Origin: an uncultured Dorea sp.
Lineage (GTDB): Bacteria; Bacillota; Clostridia; Lachnospirales; Lachnospiraceae
Length of the DNA: 64,000 bases
Assembly: GCA_910579925.1 (NCBI GenBank)
Contig: CAJTVY010000005.1
Coordinates: 49,740 to 113,739, forward strand
Direction: 5' to 3'
In this document: in pieces, positions 7,747 through 18,122 of the stretch
How the letters are laid out: every line of letters starts with the position of its first letter
Numbering within the stretch: the first letter of the stretch is position 1
Program-made: the position numbers and the translations under genes
The notes under the pieces: model-generated
The model's input: the letters and a program-made list of their open reading frames with translations, nothing else
The model's database searches: none
What the model was told of the DNA's origin: nothing

Positions 7747-8736
7747 CTATGAATTCCATTTCGTCCCAATTCCGGCTTCCAAAGCCTTGTCATAGATCTC
7801 CCTTGCCGCCACCAGATCCTGAGTCGCAACGCCCACCGACTTAAACACGATGATCTCATCGTCACTCTCGCGCCCTGTCACTTTCCCCTTAATTACATCG
7901 CCCAGATCGCCGGTGAAATCCTCCTTCGTAATCGTCCCGTCTTCCAGAGGAATCAGAATATCCCCCGCTTCTGACAAAACCGCTTCCTCCGAGTCAAAAT
8001 AAATCTTGGATGCCCGGGTCAGAACGACCGGATCTATCTCCTGCATATGATGCTGGTAGGAACCGATACAACTGATGGTCGCACCCTTCTTCACCTTTGT
8101 CCCGTCAAACACAGGCTTTTCGGCAGGAGTCGCCGTAATCACCAGGTCTGCGTCTTCGATTGCCTCGTCAGAGGATATGACTGGTACAATTCTGGCTCCA
8201 TAACGCTTCAGTTCTTCCTGCATCCGTCCGGCAAATGCTTTTGTCCGTTCGAAGTGCAGTCCGCATACACGCACCTCTTCCAACCGCCGGGCTTCCAGCA
8301 TGGCCTCAAGCTGGGCTGCTCCCTGTCCGCCCGTCCCGATCAGTGCGCCAATCCTGCACTCCTTCTTTGCCAGAACGTCGAACGCCGCCCCGGACGCCGC
8401 CCCGGTACGGATCTGCGTCACACAGATCCCGTCCATGACAGACTGTACAACACCCGTCTTTCCGTCGATCAGCATTACCTGTGCAGGCAATGCAGGAAGT
8501 CCCTGGTCTGTATTGTGAGGGAATACGTTGACAATCTTAAGAGATGCCGTATCCATGTCTTCCACATATGCAGGCATGAAAAGGAAACACCCCTCATGTG
8601 CCGGCGCCTGGATATTGGTTCGCAGCGGCGCATTACATTTTCCCTCTGTCAGTAATCGAAAAGCTCTCTTATTCGCCTCTATGGCATCCTGCATGGTAAA
8701 TACTTTTCTGATGTCTTCTTTTGATAATAATAACAT
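7747..8736 (-). CDS. Ornithine cyclodeaminase / mu-crystallin family protein
   Basis: A 329-residue NAD(P)-dependent enzyme of the OCD/mu-crystallin family. Signatures: LLLSKEDIRKVFTMQDAIEA at the N-terminus, APLRTNIQAP with the substrate-binding Arg, the nucleotide-binding ALIGTGGQGAAQLEAM (about residues 130-145), and SCIGSYQHHMQEID. Members include ornithine cyclodeaminase (ornithine to proline plus ammonia), alanine dehydrogenase and imine reductases; they cannot be separated by eye. Its position upstream of proC favours proline or ornithine metabolism. The start at 8736 is seven bases after AGGAGG. It follows the DUF1294 gene by 23 bases and may be part of the addB-addA unit. Confidence 0.88.
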   Translation of the reverse strand: MLLLSKEDIRKVFTMQDAIEANKRAFRLLTEGKCNAPLRTNIQAPAHEGCFLFMPAYVEDMDTASLKIVNVFPHNTDQGLPALPAQVMLIDGKTGVVQSVMDGICVTQIRTGAASGAAFDVLAKKECRIGALIGTGGQGAAQLEAMLEARRLEEVRVCGLHFERTKAFAGRMQEELKRYGARIVPVISSDEAIEDADLVITATPAEKPVFDGTKVKKGATISCIGSYQHHMQEIDPVVLTRASKIYFDSEEAVLSEAGDILIPLEDGTITKEDFTGDLGDVIKGKVTGRESDDEIIVFKSVGVATQDLVAAREIYDKALEAGIGTKWNS

Positions 8737-8759
8737 AGTCAGCCTCCTGAATTCTCTTT

Positions 8760-9041
8760 TCATGAATATAGTACACCGATCAGTCCCGCACATTGCAGCA
8801 GCATAATTGCCGGAATCCCCACCCGGAATTTCCAATGCCGGGTTTTATGTCTGAACACAACCATTCCCACATAACTCCCAACGCTCCCGCCAAGAAGAGC
8901 GGTCAGAAACAGGGTCTTCTCCGGCACTCTCCATCTGTGCTCCACGGCGCAGCGCTTATCATAGCCAAATATCACAAATCCCGCCGCATTCACCGCAATC
9001 AGCCATCCACATCCTATCCACATCACCTCTGCCGGGTCCAT
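8760..9041 (-). CDS. DUF1294 family membrane protein
   Basis: A 93-residue protein with two or three hydrophobic segments. The family core is present: GYDKRCAVEHRWRVPEKTL, then ALLGGSVGSYVGM and FRHKTRHWKFRVGIP. The conserved basic patches between helices are characteristic. Function is unestablished. It begins six bases after the addA stop and is presumably co-transcribed with it. Confidence 0.85.
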   Translation of the reverse strand: MDPAEVMWIGCGWLIAVNAAGFVIFGYDKRCAVEHRWRVPEKTLFLTALLGGSVGSYVGMVVFRHKTRHWKFRVGIPAIMLLQCAGLIGVLYS

Positions 9042-9047
9042 CCCATA

Positions 9048-12000
9048 CTACACTCCAATCTCTTTCTTAATCGTAAAGGAGTAAAGAATCTTCTCCTTTA
9101 CCCGTTTTAACGTCATCTGTTCCAGCGCCTTTCCGTAGTAGTCAAGCTGGGCATGATATTTCCTGGCAAGTTCGTCTGCCTCGAAAATCCTGTCAGTCTT
9201 ATAATCCAGCACCACCAGACCATCCTCTTCTTCAAAATACACGTCAATGATCCCCTGTACCAGAATCTGCTCTCCTTCCTGCTCATGGGGATAGAGTTCC
9301 AACGCATCAACGCCAAGGACAAAAGGCTGCTCCTTCCACAGTTTCCCGTTTCTTGCCGCCGCCTTCATCCGAAGTCCCGCCGGGCCTCGCAGAAATCTAA
9401 GGATATCTTCTGTGTGGATGCAGTCTGCCATATCCTGATCCATCTTTCCCTCTTTCATATAAAGATCCACCGCTTTCTGAAGGGACTCGTCATCATAATC
9501 CCTGGTAAAGTCCAGAAGTTCCATCAGCCTGTGATATGCGGTACCCCGGGAAGCCCCGGACAGCTCTTCTTCATCCTTTAGAAATTTCGGAATCAGCGGC
9601 ACTACATCCGGCTCCTCATACGGCGTTTCCCCCAACTCCCCAGGATCTTCCCCGGCGCTCTCCAGAAGATAGATCCTTTTCTTTAATTCAGACACCGTGA
9701 ACTTCAGTTTCTGGTGACGACTGTCAGCATAGGGATAACGGAAAGAAAACTGTTCCTTAAGCGAATCATGCATCTTGGGCTCATAGAGTACCTTTGTATC
9801 CCACTGTTCCAGCATAGTTTTCGTGATACGGGCAGCCGTCTCTTCCTCTACCTCTTCCTTCACAATCTCATCAAAGGTCAGAATCTGTTTCACAACAGGC
9901 ACATCCTCGGGAATTTCTGACAAGGCAGGAAGAATCCAGTCCCAGTAAGTATTCGCCCTGCAAAGCCTCCCGAAGGGCAATGCCTCCTTTTGCCGGCCGG
10001 CCATCTCATAATCAGATAATTTCTTCTCAAGATCAGCAATCGTCCCGGTAATGATCAGCTTCTCTTTCGCCCTGGTAAGCGCAACATACAACACCCTTAG
10101 TTCCTCCCCCAGGCTTTCCAGCGCTTCTTCCTTCTGCAGCACCCTCTTGACAAGACTCGGGCTTTTCGTCCTCTTCTCAACGTCAATCGCATCAAGCCCT
10201 ACGCCCATCCTGGAATGAAGAACCACGCTGCTTCTGGCGTCCTGCATGTTAAACTTTTTCCCCATACCTGCCGCAAACACGATAGGAAACTCCAGTCCTT
10301 TACTCTTATGAATCGTCATGATCCGTACGGTGTCTGACTGCTCATCCTCCATACTGGCCTCGCCATAATCCACATCATATTTCTGCAGCTGCTCCACATA
10401 ACGCACGAAATGGAACAGCCCCTTATAGCTGGAAGATTCAAAAGATCTTGCCTTTTCCACCAGCATATCCAGATTCGCCTGACGCTGTTCACCGCCTGGC
10501 AGCGCTGAAACATAATTCCCGTATCCCGTCTCTTCCAGAATCCTCCACAGCAGTTCGTGAATCGGCGTATAAGGTATGATTCTTCGAAACGCCTCCATCT
10601 GCCCCAGACATTCCTCCAGTTTCCCCCGGATTACTGGCTCGTCTCCTTCCAGACGATAGGCAGCGACTGCCTTACAGAAGGGAAGTTCTTTATAAGCGCT
10701 TCTGACCATTGCAAGTTCTTCTTCCGTCATTTCTCCAAAGTACGAGGCAAGAACTGCCGCCAGCGGAATATCCTGTTTCTGATTGTCGAGGATACGCAGA
10801 TAATCGAGCAGGACTCCAATCTCCCGGGTCTGGAAATATCCCTCTCTGGTGCCTGCGTATGCGGGAATCCCCTCCCGGTTCAGCACCTCTGTAAATACGT
10901 CTGCAAATCCCTGGACGCTCCTTGTGAGAATCACAATATCCGAATACCTCACCGCCCGGAATTCTCCTGTCTTCTTATCAACGACTCTGTGCTGCTCCCG
11001 AAGCTTTCTTATCCGTCCGGCGACTGCCCTGGCCTCAAGTTCCCGGGTCGTAATCCGCACCGACGCCCCCTTTTTCTTTCTGTCCTCCTGCCGCCTGTTT
11101 ACTGCCGCTTCCCCTTCCTCCTCATAAAGTCCTTCTTCCCACCGTGCAAGGCTTGCGTCAATGACAAGTACCTCTGTCTTCAGGTTCTCTCCATCCTTAT
11201 AATCCGCCCCCACGTACAGCGCCGCCTGGTCGTCATAGGCAATGCCGCCCAGTTCTGGCCTCATAATCTGCCGGAAAATGAAATTGATACTGTCTAATAC
11301 TTCTCTCCGGCTTCGAAAATTCTTATGCAGGTCAATCCTCTGCCGTTCTTTCCCTGCGTCATCTGCCTCATCTCCTCCGTCCGGTCTATTGACCTTATAG
11401 GTGTAGAACTTCTCCATGAAAAGTTCCGGCCTTGAGAGCCGGAAGCGATAAATACTCTGCTTTACATCCCCCACCATAAAAATATTATAACGCCCCAGCG
11501 ACACCGTCGAGATACTGGTAAGAATCGTCTCCTGTATCAGATTGCTGTCCTGGTACTCGTCAATCATGATCTCTCGAAACTGCTCCTGGTACTCCCGCGC
11601 CACCGCCGACGGCCGGAATCCTTCTTCCGTCTTCTCAGTCAGAATCCGCAGGGCATACTGCTCCATATCGGAAAAGTCAATCATATTCTGACTGCGCTTC
11701 TTTTCCTCGAACTTTTCAGAAAAAAGAAGAGTAAGTTCCACAAGTTCTTCCATGGCAGGACGACACATCTGCAGATCCTCAAGCATTCCTTCCGCGCTCT
11801 GATAAAAAAACTTACCAGCCAGGTCTTTCACGATGGTCTTGACATCGTCCCTGATTGACTTAACCATTGCCGTCTTCTCTTCGGATACCGACTTATCCCG
11901 GTTGGCGGCAAGCCGCATCCAGGAAACGTCTGCCACTTCCTCTGCCATCTCCTTGAAGGACGTCCGGGATAGCAGCCTGTCTATGATCTGCCGATCGGTA

Positions 12001-12755
12001 AGAAGGGCGGCCTCATAGGCAGACGGACCGTCGGCTTCCATACAGATGGCAATCCCCGACTCCAGCAGCCTTGCGGCTTCCCTCAGATCTTCCATGGCAT
12101 GGCGCATGGCCAGGCGTACCATCTCGCTTTCCTCCAGCTCTTTAAGACTTCCGGCGCAGTATGCGTCTGTACATCTGCTAATCCACTCCTTTGGATCTGG
12201 ATAACTGCGGGAAAATTCGTAGATCTTCAGAATCAGTTCCTCAATCTTCTTATCGTCCCTCCCGCTTCCGTACGCCAGAGAAAAATTAAGAAACCGCTGG
12301 CTTTTCTGTCGATACTTCTCTTCCAGCACCTCGCCAAGCACCTCCTGGCGCAAAAGCTTTAACTCTCCTTCTTCCCCTGTTCTAAAACCCGGGTCGATGT
12401 CAATGGCGTGAAAATGATCCTTCACCACAGACAGACAGAAACTGTGGATGGTCGTGATCCTTGCATTATGTATCAGAGTCGCCTGCTGTTTCAGATGCTC
12501 ATTATCCGGGCACTCCTCCAGTTTCTTCTCGATGGCTCCCCGAATTCTCTCCTTCATCTCAGCAGCGGCAGCCTCGGTAAATGTCACGATCAGCAGACGG
12601 TCTACATCCACAGGGTCATTCTCACTGGTAAGCATGGAGATAATACGCTCCACCAGAACCGCCGTCTTTCCCGAACCTGCCGCCGCTGAAACCAATATAT
12701 TTCTGTCTCTCAAGTCAATAACCTGCCGCTGCTCTTCCGTCCACATTACACCCAT
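9048..12755 (-). CDS. addA: ATP-dependent helicase/nuclease subunit A (AddA)
   Basis: About 1235 residues; the UvrD-like helicase and nuclease subunit of the AddAB complex, which resects double-strand breaks for recombination. The sequence shows the Q motif (TEEQRQVI), Walker A AAAGSGKTAV, TTIHSFC, the Walker B region IDEYQDSN, VGDVKQSIYRFR, TIHKSKGLEFPIVF, and LYVALTRAKEKL. The C-terminal RecB-type nuclease has GVDALEL then the catalytic VLDYKTDRI. Length is normal. I prefer the ATG at 12755, nine bases after AGGGAG, giving MGVMWTEEQ; an in-frame GTG at 12779 has no good Shine-Dalgarno. It lies 55 bases downstream of addB in the usual addBA order. Confidence 0.96.
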   Translation of the reverse strand: MGVMWTEEQRQVIDLRDRNILVSAAAGSGKTAVLVERIISMLTSENDPVDVDRLLIVTFTEAAAAEMKERIRGAIEKKLEECPDNEHLKQQATLIHNARITTIHSFCLSVVKDHFHAIDIDPGFRTGEEGELKLLRQEVLGEVLEEKYRQKSQRFLNFSLAYGSGRDDKKIEELILKIYEFSRSYPDPKEWISRCTDAYCAGSLKELEESEMVRLAMRHAMEDLREAARLLESGIAICMEADGPSAYEAALLTDRQIIDRLLSRTSFKEMAEEVADVSWMRLAANRDKSVSEEKTAMVKSIRDDVKTIVKDLAGKFFYQSAEGMLEDLQMCRPAMEELVELTLLFSEKFEEKKRSQNMIDFSDMEQYALRILTEKTEEGFRPSAVAREYQEQFREIMIDEYQDSNLIQETILTSISTVSLGRYNIFMVGDVKQSIYRFRLSRPELFMEKFYTYKVNRPDGGDEADDAGKERQRIDLHKNFRSRREVLDSINFIFRQIMRPELGGIAYDDQAALYVGADYKDGENLKTEVLVIDASLARWEEGLYEEEGEAAVNRRQEDRKKKGASVRITTRELEARAVAGRIRKLREQHRVVDKKTGEFRAVRYSDIVILTRSVQGFADVFTEVLNREGIPAYAGTREGYFQTREIGVLLDYLRILDNQKQDIPLAAVLASYFGEMTEEELAMVRSAYKELPFCKAVAAYRLEGDEPVIRGKLEECLGQMEAFRRIIPYTPIHELLWRILEETGYGNYVSALPGGEQRQANLDMLVEKARSFESSSYKGLFHFVRYVEQLQKYDVDYGEASMEDEQSDTVRIMTIHKSKGLEFPIVFAAGMGKKFNMQDARSSVVLHSRMGVGLDAIDVEKRTKSPSLVKRVLQKEEALESLGEELRVLYVALTRAKEKLIITGTIADLEKKLSDYEMAGRQKEALPFGRLCRANTYWDWILPALSEIPEDVPVVKQILTFDEIVKEEVEEETAARITKTMLEQWDTKVLYEPKMHDSLKEQFSFRYPYADSRHQKLKFTVSELKKRIYLLESAGEDPGELGETPYEEPDVVPLIPKFLKDEEELSGASRGTAYHRLMELLDFTRDYDDESLQKAVDLYMKEGKMDQDMADCIHTEDILRFLRGPAGLRMKAAARNGKLWKEQPFVLGVDALELYPHEQEGEQILVQGIIDVYFEEEDGLVVLDYKTDRIFEADELARKYHAQLDYYGKALEQMTLKRVKEKILYSFTIKKEIGV

Positions 12756-12810
12756 AGCCTGTGACTCCCTTTCATTCACACATCTATTCCCAGACTCTCC
12801 CGTCAGCCTG

Positions 12811-15800
12811 TCAGAGGGCCGTCTGCTGATCTTCCGCCTTCATGGCCGCAAGAATCTCTTCTTTGCTCACCTTCTCAATCTCCCGGTATCCATATCCCGG
12901 TATCTTCTGGTCAAATCCGCACACATGGCGGTACTGGCAGTAATCGCAACCCGTCTCCTGCCCTTTCCGGTAAGGCTGCGCTTCCGTTCGTCCTTCCAGA
13001 ATCTTACCGTGAACTTCCGCCACCTTCCGGGCGGCATGGCGCATCATCAGCCGAAACTCCTCCTCCGGCACCGCCTTAGAACCTTTTGCCAGACTTCCGT
13101 CTTTCTTGTATTTTACCGGAACAGCAAGAGAATCCCCGCCCGTCTGGTGATCCAGATGTGCGATCACCTCGTCCTTTAAGTTGATGACGCCGTCCGGGCG
13201 AAGTTCCTTAAGAATTGTCTCCTCAAGACTTCCTTCTTCCAGTTTCTCTACCAGCGGATCCTTGATACGGTAGTAGAACACTCCTGCCGGGACCACCTCG
13301 CGCCCGGGATCTTTCGCCTTCTCCAGTTCCACGGCCCCGTTCATGTACACCATAAGCTGTAACTGCAGCCCATGATACAGGGAAATAATATCAAACGCCT
13401 TGCTTCCCGTCTTGTAATCCACCACTTTCACATAAGTCCGATCATCTTCTGTGCAGGTATCCACACGGTCGATCTTTCCGTAAGAGAACCGCAGTTCATA
13501 CGCAAAAGGACGGAAATCCCCGGCTTTCAACTGCCTGGTCAGCGCCCACACGGTACACTCCAGCATCCGTTTCATTCGAACGATCATATACTCGTCTCGG
13601 GCAGACTGATAGAGCACGGAGTTTCCATAATCTGTAACCGCCTCATCCACGCTCTCATCCACATACTGTCTGCGCCTCTCCTCAGAAATCTCCACCCAGT
13701 CGCAGCCGCTGTCTTCCACTTTCTTAGAATACCGCTCCAGCGCACTATGGCAGACATTACCCAGATCCACTGCCTGGAATTCATACTGCTGACGATCCCG
13801 AAGTCCAAGCCCATACGTCAGAAAATGAGCGAACGCACAGGCAGAAAACTTCTCCATACGGGTAATACTGTCCTCGAAGGTTTCCCCGTAGAGCTTCTTC
13901 GCCGCATAGGCTGACAATCCGTCCCTCAAGCGGCGGTAATACCCTGCCCGGAGCAGACTTTCCACCTTTTTCTCCCATCTTTCCTCTTTCTTATACCAGG
14001 TGTACAGTTCCTTCCAGGCAGCGTCCATGCCGTCCCGTTCACCGCGAAAACCACGGATCAGCCAGTCAATCCCTAAGTTCTCCGTCAGTTCCCGCCGGGC
14101 TATGCCCTTTTCATCCTCATCCTGTACCACAATATTCGGATACAGCCTGCGAATCTCCTGGATCAGATACGCCGGACGCACACTCTTTCCATCAGATGAC
14201 ACCTTACTATAATAGATCTCCAGCTTCTCGGACGGTTTCGTCAAGTTCATATAAAGGTAGAACTTCTGAATGTAGGCCTTCTCTTTTCCTCCCGGTGAAA
14301 GCGGTAACTTCTCTTTCTGAAAATACTCCCGATCGCGTTCCGACAGAAGCCCGGTACGAAGGAGCGCTCCCGGCAGATGTGCGTCGTTTGCCCCAAGAAA
14401 GAATAATGCACGGATATCCTTAAGTCTGGTTCGTTCTACATCCCCCGCAACCACCTGGTCCGTACTTGGAGGGATCACGCCTACCCTCGCCTCCTCAAGC
14501 CCCGCATCAAGAAGCTGGCAGTATTCTTCCAGGCCGACTTTCTCATCTCCCAGTAGTTCCACGAATCGGTCAAACAGTTCCACCAGGATCCGGTACACCT
14601 GGGCGTATTCTTTCGCAAGAGCCAGTTCCCCTTCTGCCTGAAACTCCTCTTCCTGCTCTTTCAGCCTGACCTGCAGGTTTTCCTTTACCATAAACTGGTA
14701 CACCGCAAGGGTAATGTCTCTTACCGTCTTATTACGCTGCCGCAGCACAAACATCAGCGGGTCTACCTTCTCCACCAGTATCACACGGCAGTGGTTCAGA
14801 CGTTCCAGATCCTTCTCGCACATGCCCTTGAGACGGCGGATCCATCTCTCCTGCCACCTCTTATACCCCTTGATTCCAAGGCCCAGACAATAGTTCTCAA
14901 GCTCGTCCACCTCTTCCGTGGTAAACCCTGCCAGACCTGTGCGCAGAAAACGAAAGACGCTCTCATCCGTAAAATTCTTATGTGCCATATTCAGAAGGCT
15001 TCTTATGTACTCCACAAAAGAATTCAAAAGAATATTCCGCTTGTGATCCATAAAAACCGGGATATCGTACAGGTCAAACGCCCGTTTCAGATAATCTCCA
15101 TAGACCTCCATATTGCTTGCGATCACGCCGATCTCCCGGAAACGCATCCCTTCCTCTCTCACCATACGTCGGATGGCTCCTGCCGCTGCCAGGGACTCTT
15201 CCCACGGATTCTTTACCCCATGGATATGAATCGCGTCCTGCTCCTCTTCAAATGTCCCCGCCTGATAACGGAACAGGTTCTTTTCCAGAAATTCCATCGG
15301 CTCATTTTCCCGAAAACGGTATACCGGCTTTTCGTATCTTAAGACAGGATCCTCTACCTGAATCCGGTTCTCCCTGGCAAGACGCACCAGAGTGGATACC
15401 ATATGCTTACTAAGTGCGAACAACTGATAAGGATGGCTGTACACATATGGATCCTCCCTCTCATCCATGGTCACCGTCACCACCACCTTCCGGCAATGGC
15501 GCAGAAGCTGAAGAAGAAGCCGGTTCTGTACAGGCGTAAAGCCGGTAAATCCATCCAGAACGACGGTGCTGTTCTTAAGCATCTCCGACTGGCCGATTAC
15601 CCGGCTTAGACTATCCAGCAATTCTTCTTTTGTAATGTATTTCCGGCTCAGATATTCTGTAAAACCTTTATAGAGTACCCGGATGTCCTGGAGCTTATAG
15701 TAGAGCCTGGACTCTGTGCCGATGGACTCCATGACCGCAAGAAGTTCCTCTTCGCCGATATCATACTGAGTAAATTCCGAGATTACAGACTTAACCTCTG

Positions 15801-16158
15801 TGATATATCCCAGTTTCTTCATGTTGCCCTTCAGCACACACAGTTTCTCCTCATAATCTCCCGCGATCTTTCGAAGAATCAGATTCTTTCCAACATCATC
15901 CAGGACCGGGAGCATGCCGCCTCCGGTCTCCTCAAACACACGGTAAGCCAGCCTTGCGAAACTTAAAACGTCTATGTTCATGATCCCCCGCCTGGGATGC
16001 GCCGCCACCAGATCCTTCTGCGTCTGCATGGTGAATTGTTCGGGCACCAGAACAATATAGTTCTGTCTTTCATGCGCTATGGATTCCTTCACAATGTACT
16101 GATAAAGGCCGTATGATTTCCCGGAACCAGACGGCCCGAAGATAAATTGAAGTGACAT
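12811..16158 (-). CDS. addB: ATP-dependent helicase/nuclease subunit B (AddB)
   Basis: A 1115-residue partner of AddA. Residues 8-15 form a Walker A loop, GPSGSGKS. The C-terminal third has the RecB-type nuclease with VKVVDYKTGSKAFD. The iron-sulfur cluster cysteines typical of AddB can be seen: one upstream in SACAFAHFLTYGL and three near the end in GCDYCQYRHVCGF. In the family this subunit helps recognise Chi and cuts one strand. The start follows AAGGAGAGAAG. The C39-like gene ends 18 bases upstream. Confidence 0.96.
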   Translation of the reverse strand: MSLQFIFGPSGSGKSYGLYQYIVKESIAHERQNYIVLVPEQFTMQTQKDLVAAHPRRGIMNIDVLSFARLAYRVFEETGGGMLPVLDDVGKNLILRKIAGDYEEKLCVLKGNMKKLGYITEVKSVISEFTQYDIGEEELLAVMESIGTESRLYYKLQDIRVLYKGFTEYLSRKYITKEELLDSLSRVIGQSEMLKNSTVVLDGFTGFTPVQNRLLLQLLRHCRKVVVTVTMDEREDPYVYSHPYQLFALSKHMVSTLVRLARENRIQVEDPVLRYEKPVYRFRENEPMEFLEKNLFRYQAGTFEEEQDAIHIHGVKNPWEESLAAAGAIRRMVREEGMRFREIGVIASNMEVYGDYLKRAFDLYDIPVFMDHKRNILLNSFVEYIRSLLNMAHKNFTDESVFRFLRTGLAGFTTEEVDELENYCLGLGIKGYKRWQERWIRRLKGMCEKDLERLNHCRVILVEKVDPLMFVLRQRNKTVRDITLAVYQFMVKENLQVRLKEQEEEFQAEGELALAKEYAQVYRILVELFDRFVELLGDEKVGLEEYCQLLDAGLEEARVGVIPPSTDQVVAGDVERTRLKDIRALFFLGANDAHLPGALLRTGLLSERDREYFQKEKLPLSPGGKEKAYIQKFYLYMNLTKPSEKLEIYYSKVSSDGKSVRPAYLIQEIRRLYPNIVVQDEDEKGIARRELTENLGIDWLIRGFRGERDGMDAAWKELYTWYKKEERWEKKVESLLRAGYYRRLRDGLSAYAAKKLYGETFEDSITRMEKFSACAFAHFLTYGLGLRDRQQYEFQAVDLGNVCHSALERYSKKVEDSGCDWVEISEERRRQYVDESVDEAVTDYGNSVLYQSARDEYMIVRMKRMLECTVWALTRQLKAGDFRPFAYELRFSYGKIDRVDTCTEDDRTYVKVVDYKTGSKAFDIISLYHGLQLQLMVYMNGAVELEKAKDPGREVVPAGVFYYRIKDPLVEKLEEGSLEETILKELRPDGVINLKDEVIAHLDHQTGGDSLAVPVKYKKDGSLAKGSKAVPEEEFRLMMRHAARKVAEVHGKILEGRTEAQPYRKGQETGCDYCQYRHVCGFDQKIPGYGYREIEKVSKEEILAAMKAEDQQTAL

Positions 16159-16176
16159 CTTCTCTCCTTCCTGTCC

Positions 16177-17049
16177 TTATTGAAGAATCACACATTGACG
16201 AGAGCGGGATTCGAAAGCCGCTTCAAACTTATCCTTGTCATATTCCACCAGACCTTCCAGCGGATCTGCAATCTTGACCGTCTTCTCCGTGTATCCCACC
16301 AGCACCGCCGTATGGTCATTGGTGCTCCAGTCTACATAATCGCCGGCTTCTGTATACCAGCCCGTGGCTTGCCTGCGGTCCGCCATATCAATCGTCACCC
16401 ATACGATTACCGGGATCCCATGGCAGACAAGCTGGTATAATTTCTCCGGTGTCGCTCCGTTCTGGTCAATGGCCCATCTGTCGCTTCCCTGTTCTTCCAG
16501 ATAATTATTAGCCGCAGTCACAATTGCTCCCGAGCCGCAGACATGGCCGTTGCCTTTCGGGTCGCCGATAAAGTAATGGTTCAGATCCGTCCCTATAAGC
16601 CTTCCATCCTCTCCCTGGTGCAGATTCTCCCGCGCTTTAGGCAAATACCGCTCCGACAATTCCATCTTGTCAATGTCATAACCATAATAATTCAGAACCA
16701 TGGTCAGCGACGTAATCTCACATCCTTTCGGCAGCTCCGGCTTCTGCAGAACCTCCGGGAACGAGGGCAGCGAATAATCCATTCTCCTGGGATAAATCGT
16801 AATTGCCGTATTAATCTTTCCTTCTGTTACCACGGCGCGGGCTATACCTTCCGTTACACCCGATACCAGATCTGTTGATAATTCATACTCAGAAAGATCT
16901 GATTCTTCGGTACTGTCCTTTGATGACTGATCTGCGCAATACACCGTCCTGGTTCCTGCCGGAACGTAAAGAGCCGCAGTACAGGCGGCTGCCAGGCAGA
17001 TAGCTGCCGCCTTCTTAGTCTTTCGTCTGTTCTTCAACCTGATCCTCAT
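16177..17049 (-). CDS. Secreted C39-like peptidase family protein
   Basis: A 290-residue exported protein: a basic stretch (KNRRKTKK), a hydrophobic segment at about 13-36, and probable cleavage near residue 39. The C39_2 peptidase-like domain spans about 100-275. The candidate catalytic Cys110 is in ELPKGCEITSL, His246 in STNDHTAVLVGY and Asp262 in KIADPLEG. Proteins of this type are cell-surface or secreted thiol hydrolases with unknown targets. GGAG lies close before the ATG. It sits between the conserved unknown gene and addB; the link to DNA repair is probably only transcriptional. Confidence 0.82.
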   Translation of the reverse strand: MRIRLKNRRKTKKAAAICLAAACTAALYVPAGTRTVYCADQSSKDSTEESDLSEYELSTDLVSGVTEGIARAVVTEGKINTAITIYPRRMDYSLPSFPEVLQKPELPKGCEITSLTMVLNYYGYDIDKMELSERYLPKARENLHQGEDGRLIGTDLNHYFIGDPKGNGHVCGSGAIVTAANNYLEEQGSDRWAIDQNGATPEKLYQLVCHGIPVIVWVTIDMADRRQATGWYTEAGDYVDWSTNDHTAVLVGYTEKTVKIADPLEGLVEYDKDKFEAAFESRSRQCVILQ

Positions 17050-17134
17050 ACTCCTTTTCCTAAAAACAAATCAATATCTATCTCTATTTTAAATCATTTT
17101 TAGGATATGCACAACAGGAATTTTTAATCATATT

Positions 17135-17962
17135 TTACATCAGCATATTAATAAGAAAACTGTCTCCACCCTTCTGCGCTTCGCTTTCCTTTACATTAGA
17201 AACCTCGCCCATACGCTGCATCGCTTTCAGAAGCATGGCCCTAACCTTTGCCACCTCGTTTTCGTCGCACATATCGTTTGCCACTCCATATTCGCAGTCT
17301 GACAGATCTTTTTTCAGCAGACTCACCACCATCTGCACCTGTGCGGACGTTTTCGCAGATGCGAGCTGCCTCGCACGTTTTCCCTGGTTAAAAGCAACCT
17401 TTCCAGAACGCTTTTCTGAATCTTCTTCCGGGGCGTTCTCCTGTCCGATTAAAATCTGGTCTTCTCTTCGATCCTCGTCTCCTTCTGCCTCCTGCGTGCC
17501 GCCTGTGTCTCCCAGCACTTCTCTGATATCTCCTGTCACCATAGAGGTAATCTTCTCGTCTGCAAAGATTTCGTCCAGGATATCTTTCGGGATCTGCTGA
17601 CCTGCGCTCCATCCGGGCAGTTTCTCCTTGATGGAGTCCGACACCGCACTCGCCAGCTTCTGTTCTAACCGCCCCAGAGTCCGGCACGCAGCAACACGGT
17701 CGTTCCGGTCCAGGGTCTTGTAATACTCGTTGAGCCTTCCGTGGTACGCCTCCTCCTCAGCCTGGTTGTCCCCGGACATTCCGTTATACTTATAATATGC
17801 GTTCTTTACATTTTCAAACACATACTCCTTCATTTCTTCTGAAACATCAATGATTCTCTTCTGATCCGGACTGCCCGTAATCAGCATCCCCTCTACGCCG
17901 TAAGAATTCTTAAAGTGTCCGGAACGTAGATCTTCGATTGTATTCACATATCCTCCCCGCAT
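17135..17962 (-). CDS. Conserved protein of unknown function
   Basis: A 275-residue hydrophilic protein without signal peptide or membrane segments. I do not recognise a named domain. The N-terminal 130 residues are mixed, with a helical stretch (EEMKEYVFENVKNAYYKYNG). Residues about 150-185 are acidic and low-complexity (EDRREDQ, APEEDSEKR). The C-terminal block (about 190-260) is distinctive: FNQGKRARQLASAKTSAQVQ, LLKKDLSDCEYG, MCDENEVAKV and LKAMQRM. It looks like a conserved helical module. The start at 17962 has AAGGAGAG upstream. It precedes the secreted C39-like gene by 85 bases and follows the dapF homologue by 160. Role unknown. Confidence 0.75.
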   Translation of the reverse strand: MRGGYVNTIEDLRSGHFKNSYGVEGMLITGSPDQKRIIDVSEEMKEYVFENVKNAYYKYNGMSGDNQAEEEAYHGRLNEYYKTLDRNDRVAACRTLGRLEQKLASAVSDSIKEKLPGWSAGQQIPKDILDEIFADEKITSMVTGDIREVLGDTGGTQEAEGDEDRREDQILIGQENAPEEDSEKRSGKVAFNQGKRARQLASAKTSAQVQMVVSLLKKDLSDCEYGVANDMCDENEVAKVRAMLLKAMQRMGEVSNVKESEAQKGGDSFLINMLM

Positions 17963-18122
17963 TCTTTCTCTCTCCTTTCTTCAATACCAGGGCTGTTTTC
18001 AGCCTCTTCTTAATTTTTATATCGACAGAAAGAATCGTTTTATGGGGGAAAGGGAACGAACGGGGGTGTTTTTGGGAATGAACGGCCAGAAGTTTATAGA
18101 CATTTCTTCAGATACATAGCTT

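Noticed and set aside
10557..11297. 246-codon plus-strand frame
   Set aside because: Antisense to addA; composition and lack of any domain mark it as a shadow.
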